Shown: positions 63,586 to 64,000 of the stretch, piece by piece
How the letters are laid out: every line of letters starts with the position of its first letter
How positions within the stretch are numbered: the stretch's first letter is position 1
Assembly (NCBI GenBank): GCA_905183005.1
Contig: CAJJDO010000008.1
Coordinates: forward strand, 312,927-376,926
Length of the DNA stretch: 64,000 nt
Direction: 5' to 3'
DNA from: Paramecium pentaurelia
Lineage: Eukaryota > Ciliophora > Oligohymenophorea > Peniculida > Parameciidae
The notes under the pieces: generated by a model
Databases searched by the model: none
What the model saw: the letters and a program-made list of their open reading frames with translations, nothing else
What the model was told of the DNA's origin: nothing
Program-made: the position numbers and the translations under genes

Positions 63586-63834
63586 TTCTTAATATAAATC
63601 TATATAATTTATAAATCTTAGACAATTCAGCAATGCTTATCATCTTTTAATTTATTATTAGTAAATAACCTTTTTATATTTTTTAAACTTTATTAACTTA
63701 AATTTTGATAAATAATCTAATATATATAAATGTAACATAACATATAGTGTATATATAAATCACAATAAAAATTATCATGAATTTATGAGTCTAATTAATT
63801 AACTTAATAAATATTAATAAAAATTTATTTGCAA

Positions 63835-64000
63835 ATGTGTATGGGACCAAAATGCCCTTGTATATATCCACCTCTACCACATAAAACTCTAAAATACATT
63901 TCTTTTAGAGAAAGATCTCCAATCGATAGAAACTTAATTAGAAACAAGTTGACAAATATTTCGAAACCTTTATTAACTAAAATTAAATACTAGTCCAGAC
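63835..64000 (+). CDS. 5' end of an unrecognised protein (partial)
   Basis: The frame opens with MCMGPKCPCIYPPLPHKTL and continues through RERSPIDRNLIRNKLTN to the window edge with no TGA. TAG is used as Gln near the end. Too little is present to name a family. An in-frame second Met two codons later is an alternative start. Confidence 0.5.

Noticed and set aside
1..64000. Bacterial or organellar origin
   Set aside because: GT-AG introns of 20-32 nt, eukaryotic gene families (Rab, CDPK, UTP10, ATG8) and Gln-coding TAA/TAG exclude it.

Overview
The window is ciliate nuclear DNA, almost certainly the macronuclear genome of a Paramecium-type oligohymenophorean. The reading frames stay open only if TAA and TAG are read as glutamine and TGA is the sole stop. 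Genes are interrupted by very short introns (20-32 nt, mostly GTA...TAG), and each intron restores a recognisable eukaryotic protein. DNA is strongly AT-rich and genes are packed tightly, with convergent stops only 7-46 bp apart. No viral, bacterial or transposon genes were recognised. Standard-code ORFs in this window are mostly fragments or shadows, because real genes are full of TAA/TAG codons and split by introns.

Layout. 1-10.1 kb: 3' end of an unknown gene, a serine carboxypeptidase (+), a PX-BAR sorting nexin (-), and a 1982-residue FYVE/TBC-like/coiled-coil protein (-) whose rod holds eight near-identical 91-residue repeats. 10.2-20.5 kb: a four-KH RNA-binding protein (+), ATG8 (+), ribose-5-phosphate isomerase B (-), a mitochondrial carrier (+), an ABHD17-like hydrolase (-), the F1-ATPase chaperone ATP12 (+), two unknown proteins (-) and a ubiquitin C-terminal hydrolase (-). 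20.5-30.3 kb: a protein kinase with an apparent frameshift, a large coiled-coil protein (paralogue A), a calcineurin-B-like EF-hand protein, two further unknown proteins (all +) and a Rab GTPase (-). 30.4-41.7 kb: a 1689-residue cysteine-rich surface/membrane protein (+), an unknown protein (-), NAA50 (+), an unknown protein (-), a possible small membrane protein (+) and pyruvate dehydrogenase E2 (-). 41.9-52 kb: a protein kinase with a 26-Asn tract (-), a twin-CX9C protein (+), a calcium-dependent protein kinase (-) and paralogue B (+). 52-64 kb: UTP10/HEATR1 (-), SF-assemblin (-), methionine adenosyltransferase (-), a decayed glycogen phosphorylase copy (+), two identical tRNA-Asp genes (-) and the 5' end of an unknown gene (+).

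The genes are a housekeeping mix rather than one pathway: endosome and autophagy traffic (sorting nexin, FYVE protein, Rab, ATG8), mitochondrial functions (carrier, ATP12, CX9C, PDC-E2), calcium signalling (CDPK, CnB-like), cytoskeleton (SF-assemblin) and ribosome biogenesis (UTP10). The features most worth a second look are the recently amplified 273-bp coding repeat in a FYVE protein of unusual architecture, the paralogous pair A/B with different introns, the glycogen phosphorylase pseudogene, the kinase frameshift, and the duplicated tRNA-Asp cassette. All exon-intron structures were inferred by reading the sequence, not from transcripts.
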